Source: Desulfovibrio sp. (lineage in GTDB: Bacteria; Desulfobacterota; Desulfovibrionia; Desulfovibrionales; Desulfovibrionaceae). From it: a DNA stretch of 6,799 nt. Positions within the stretch are counted from its first letter, which is position 1; every line of letters begins with the position of its first letter. Of the stretch, positions 4,899 through 6,799 are shown one piece after another. Location: assembly GCF_019424165.1 (NCBI RefSeq), contig NZ_JAHZAA010000052.1:1-6799 (forward strand). The letters run 5' to 3'. The notes below the pieces were generated by a model. It searched no databases, was not told the origin of the DNA, and saw only the letters and a program-made list of their open reading frames with translations. Made by a program: the position numbers and the translations under genes.

Positions 4899-5372
4899 TT
4901 ATAGCGCGGCAATGTCATCAAGGATGGTTTGCAGTTGGGCCGCATCCATGCTCGGCTCCGCTTCAAGCTGTTTCACCAGGGCAGTTATCCGCTTGCGGAG
5001 AACGGCAAGGGTTTCAGTGAAGGCGGCGTTCACCGTCGCCTCGTCGCCTTGAACTTTTGCCGGGTCGGGCATTCCCCAATGACTACGGACAACCTTGCCG
5101 AAGTATAATGGGCAGGCTTCGCCCGCCGCGTCGGCGCACAGGGTTATGACCGTATTCGGCTTTTCCGGCAGATTGTCCCAGGATTTGCTTGTTAAGCCTT
5201 CCGTGGAAAGCCCGGCTTCCTTGAGTACGGCCAGGGCGCGGGGATGCACAAACCCGGCAGGCTGACTGCCCGCGCTTTGCGCTGTCACACCAGCCGGGGC
5301 CATAGACTTGAAAAGCGCCTCCGCAATGATGGAGCGGCAGGAATTACCCGTACACAAGAAAAGTATGTTCAT
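4899..5372 (-). CDS. arsC: Arsenate reductase ArsC, thioredoxin-coupled (LMW phosphatase fold)
   Basis: Reduces arsenate to arsenite in the cytoplasm for export by Acr3. The 157-aa protein starts directly with the phosphatase-type loop CTGNSCRS: nucleophile Cys7, with Cys12, Arg13 and Ser14. The redox pair is Cys79 and Cys87 in CADAAGEAC, and HWGMPDP carries the general acid Asp103. This triple-Cys layout is the thioredoxin-dependent class (as in Bacillus and Staphylococcus ArsC), not the glutaredoxin-dependent E. coli class. The Cys pair is eight residues apart, one more than I recall for B. subtilis. Residues 135-157 form a helical tail beyond the catalytic core. GAGG lies 6 bases before the ATG, and the gene starts 8 bases after the arsM stop. 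A cytoplasmic thioredoxin is needed; the small thioredoxin-fold protein encoded at 6248-6538 is one candidate, the housekeeping thioredoxin another. Confidence 0.95.
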   Translation of the reverse strand: MNILFLCTGNSCRSIIAEALFKSMAPAGVTAQSAGSQPAGFVHPRALAVLKEAGLSTEGLTSKSWDNLPEKPNTVITLCADAAGEACPLYFGKVVRSHWGMPDPAKVQGDEATVNAAFTETLAVLRKRITALVKQLEAEPSMDAAQLQTILDDIAAL

Positions 5373-5380
5373 ACGCGCCT

Positions 5381-6226
5381 CTATTTGCGGGCTTCAATGG
5401 ACAGGCTGACAACGTAATCCGCCATTTCCTCGCCTTTGGGCAAAGTCTCGGCAATCTGCTTGCACAAAGGGTCGTTCCAGTCCTGCATGTTCCGCACATA
5501 GTCAGGCTTGGGCGTCAGAACGATGGACGTAAAGCCGGTCTTTTCCAGCAAGACTCTGGTTTCTTCCACCAGCATCGCCCCGGCCACACAGCCGACAAGC
5601 GCCGCCGCCATTTCCCGAATGTTGTCCGGAAGGGGCTTCAACAAAGCCAAGTCAGAAACGGATATTTTGCCGCCCGGTTTCAGGGCGCGGAATACTTCAC
5701 GCCAGACCTGGGGCTTGTCCGGGGAAAGGTTGATCACGCAGTTGGAAAGCACCACGTCAACGCTGGAATCCGGCACGGGCAGATATTCAATTTCGCCAAG
5801 GCGGAACTCCACGTTATCCAGGCCGGTGCGCTGGCGGTAGTACTCAATGTTCTTGCGGGCCTTGGCAAGCATTTCCGGGGTCATGTCCACGCCGATAACC
5901 CGCCCGGAGGCTTTGACCTTCTCGCCCGCCTGGAACACGTCAAAACCGCCGCCGCTGCCGAGGTCAAGCACGGTCTGGCCTTCCTGCAAGGCTGCAATGG
6001 CTACCGGGTTGCCACAGGAAAGCCCCATGTTCGCGCCGTCCGGCAGGTTGGAAAGGCTTTCCGCGTCGTAGCCTATGGCTTTCGCCAGTTTGGCAGGATC
6101 AACCTGACCGCAACGCTGACCGGGGCCACAACAAGAACGCTGTTGCCCTGTGGCAATGGCCGCATATCCAGCGCGCACGGTCTCTTTCACCGCTTGAGCC
6201 TGATTATTTTCAGATATTTTTTTCAT
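5381..6226 (-). CDS. arsM: Arsenite S-adenosylmethionine methyltransferase ArsM
   Basis: Methylates As(III) to mono-, di- and trimethyl arsenicals in the cytoplasm using SAM and thiols. The 281-aa protein has the class I SAM-binding motif VLDLGSGGGFDVF at 86-98, the acidic motif GVDMTPEML at 112-120, and SNCVINLSPDK at 161-171, all typical of ArsM. The four functional cysteines of the family map to Cys32/Cys33 or Cys39 (in SCCGPGQRC), Cys71 (GLSCGNPV), Cys163 and Cys213 (GCVAGAM). Cys163 and Cys213 are the As(III)-binding pair, and both are present, so the enzyme should be active. The C-terminal part (240-281) is short, as in bacterial forms. The ATG at 6226 has AAAGG about 9 bases upstream; the gap to the preceding gene is 21 bases. 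With arsC and acr3 behind it and a permease two genes ahead, the operon can both export and methylate arsenite. Confidence 0.93.
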   Translation of the reverse strand: MKKISENNQAQAVKETVRAGYAAIATGQQRSCCGPGQRCGQVDPAKLAKAIGYDAESLSNLPDGANMGLSCGNPVAIAALQEGQTVLDLGSGGGFDVFQAGEKVKASGRVIGVDMTPEMLAKARKNIEYYRQRTGLDNVEFRLGEIEYLPVPDSSVDVVLSNCVINLSPDKPQVWREVFRALKPGGKISVSDLALLKPLPDNIREMAAALVGCVAGAMLVEETRVLLEKTGFTSIVLTPKPDYVRNMQDWNDPLCKQIAETLPKGEEMADYVVSLSIEARK

Positions 6227-6247
6227 TTTATTAGCCTTTCTAGTTGG

Positions 6248-6538
6248 TTAGCACTTGCCACCGCAACAGCAACCGCCAGATGCAGCCGGAGCGGGTGAAC
6301 CGGCAGCGCCGTCAATCCAGGCCGCTATTTCTTCTTTGGTCGGAACTTTGCCGGTGGACTTGACTACACCGTCGATGGCGACAGCCGGGGTGGACATAAC
6401 GCCAGCGGCCATCATTTCCTTGAGGTCGGACACTTTCTGAACGGTAATGTTCCCGCCCTTGGCAGCGGCTACTTCTTTCACCAAGTTCTCCGTTTCCGTG
6501 CACTTTGCGCAGCCGGGGCCGAATACTTTGACTTCCAT
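6248..6538 (-). CDS. Small cytoplasmic thioredoxin-fold protein with Cys-rich C-terminal tail
   Basis: A 96-aa protein of the MTH895/TM0996-like thioredoxin family ('redox-active disulfide protein 2'). Residues 1-78 form the fold: strand MEVKVFGPG, active site Cys10-Ala-Lys-Cys13, VMSTPAVAIDG with the cis-Pro51, and helix TKEEIAAWIDG. There is no signal peptide, so it acts in the cytoplasm. After a Pro/Ala/Gly linker (79-89) comes CCCGGKC, with Cys90, 91, 92 and 96, a likely soft-metal or As(III) site that the plain fold does not need. It is encoded between an ArsP-type permease and arsM, 22 bases after the permease stop, with GGAG 8 bases before the ATG. Family members often sit beside such permeases. 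It may reduce arsenicals or ArsC, or carry As(III) or methylarsenite to ArsM or the permease, as ArsD does for ArsA. The fold is secure; the function is inference. Confidence 0.85.
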   Translation of the reverse strand: MEVKVFGPGCAKCTETENLVKEVAAAKGGNITVQKVSDLKEMMAAGVMSTPAVAIDGVVKSTGKVPTKEEIAAWIDGAAGSPAPAASGGCCCGGKC

Positions 6539-6560
6539 GATTTTCTCCGTTGTATGTTAG

Positions 6561-6799
6561 TTAGACGATGTAGGGGCCGACAATGTTGAACAGCCAGCCG
6601 ACAAGGGTGAAAATTACCCACAGGTAGCCGATGAACGCCGCTTGCAGCTTGATGGTCATAATCTGCCGCAGCATCATCACTTCCGGTATGCTTGCCGCTA
6701 CCGCGCTCATGCAGAACGCCAGAGTCGTACCAATGGGCAGCCCCTTGACCAGCAGGCTTTCCATAATAGGGATAATGCCGGTGACGTTAGAGTACAAAG
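6561..6799 (-). CDS. ArsP-type (DUF318) permease, C-terminal part (5' end outside window)
   Basis: Only the last 78 codons are present; the frame is open to the right edge, and the TTG there is unlikely to be the true start. The segment LPIGTTLAFCMSAVAASIPEVMMLRQ is a membrane helix ending in the IPE-MMLR motif typical of the DUF318/ArsP_1 permease C-terminus, and it is followed by a last helix (about 53-73) and a very short tail. Members characterised as ArsP export trivalent methylated and aromatic arsenicals, which fits the arsM two genes downstream. However, many members of this family are uncharacterised, and the Cys residues that define ArsP lie in the missing part. The stop is 22 bases before the thioredoxin-fold gene. 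It is the most upstream operon gene visible, so the promoter and any arsR would be outside the window. Confidence 0.78.
   Translation of the reverse strand, partial: LYSNVTGIIPIMESLLVKGLPIGTTLAFCMSAVAASIPEVMMLRQIMTIKLQAAFIGYLWVIFTLVGWLFNIVGPYIV

Overview
The window joins the end of a conjugative-mobilisation module (left, + strand) to an arsenic-resistance operon (right, - strand), with a short AT-richer control region between them. Protein style suggests a Gram-negative anaerobe of the Desulfovibrio/Bilophila kind: an IncP-type TraJ/TraI pair, Acr3 plus thioredoxin-type ArsC, and a CcdA-like protein. That placement is an inference from memory of similar clusters, not a search result.

Layout. 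1-231 is the C-terminal part of a TraJ/MobC-like relaxosome accessory protein, cut by the window edge. It overlaps by 4 bases a complete 558-aa MOBP-type relaxase (228-1904) with a C-terminal LPD7-like domain. The relaxase stop codon directly abuts the stop codon of a convergent 81-aa XRE-family repressor (1905-2150, - strand). The XRE start codon lies inside a perfect inverted repeat, and a 26-bp perfect palindrome lies just upstream. A 61-aa orphan protein (2258-2443, - strand) follows; its ribosome binding site is buried in a hairpin. From 2447 to 2526 there are three closely spaced inverted repeats, one of which is the likely terminator of the arsenic operon.

The - strand operon runs from right to left: ArsP-type permease (cut by the window edge), thioredoxin-fold protein with a Cys-rich tail, ArsM, ArsC, Acr3, an internal intrinsic terminator, exported thioredoxin, CcdA-like membrane protein, and the terminal terminator. 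Gaps between its genes are 2-25 bases except after Acr3, where 61 bases hold the internal terminator. No ArsR is visible; one may lie beyond the right edge.

How it works together (inference from families). ArsC reduces arsenate to arsenite, and Acr3 exports arsenite. ArsM methylates arsenite, and the ArsP-type permease is the expected exit for trivalent methylarsenicals. The small Cys-rich thioredoxin-fold protein may be a reductant or an arsenic carrier like ArsD. The CcdA-like protein and exported thioredoxin would carry reducing power across the membrane to the periplasm. The most unusual points are the Cys-rich-tail protein, the periplasmic redox pair placed behind an internal terminator, and the dense set of palindromes between mobilisation and cargo genes.
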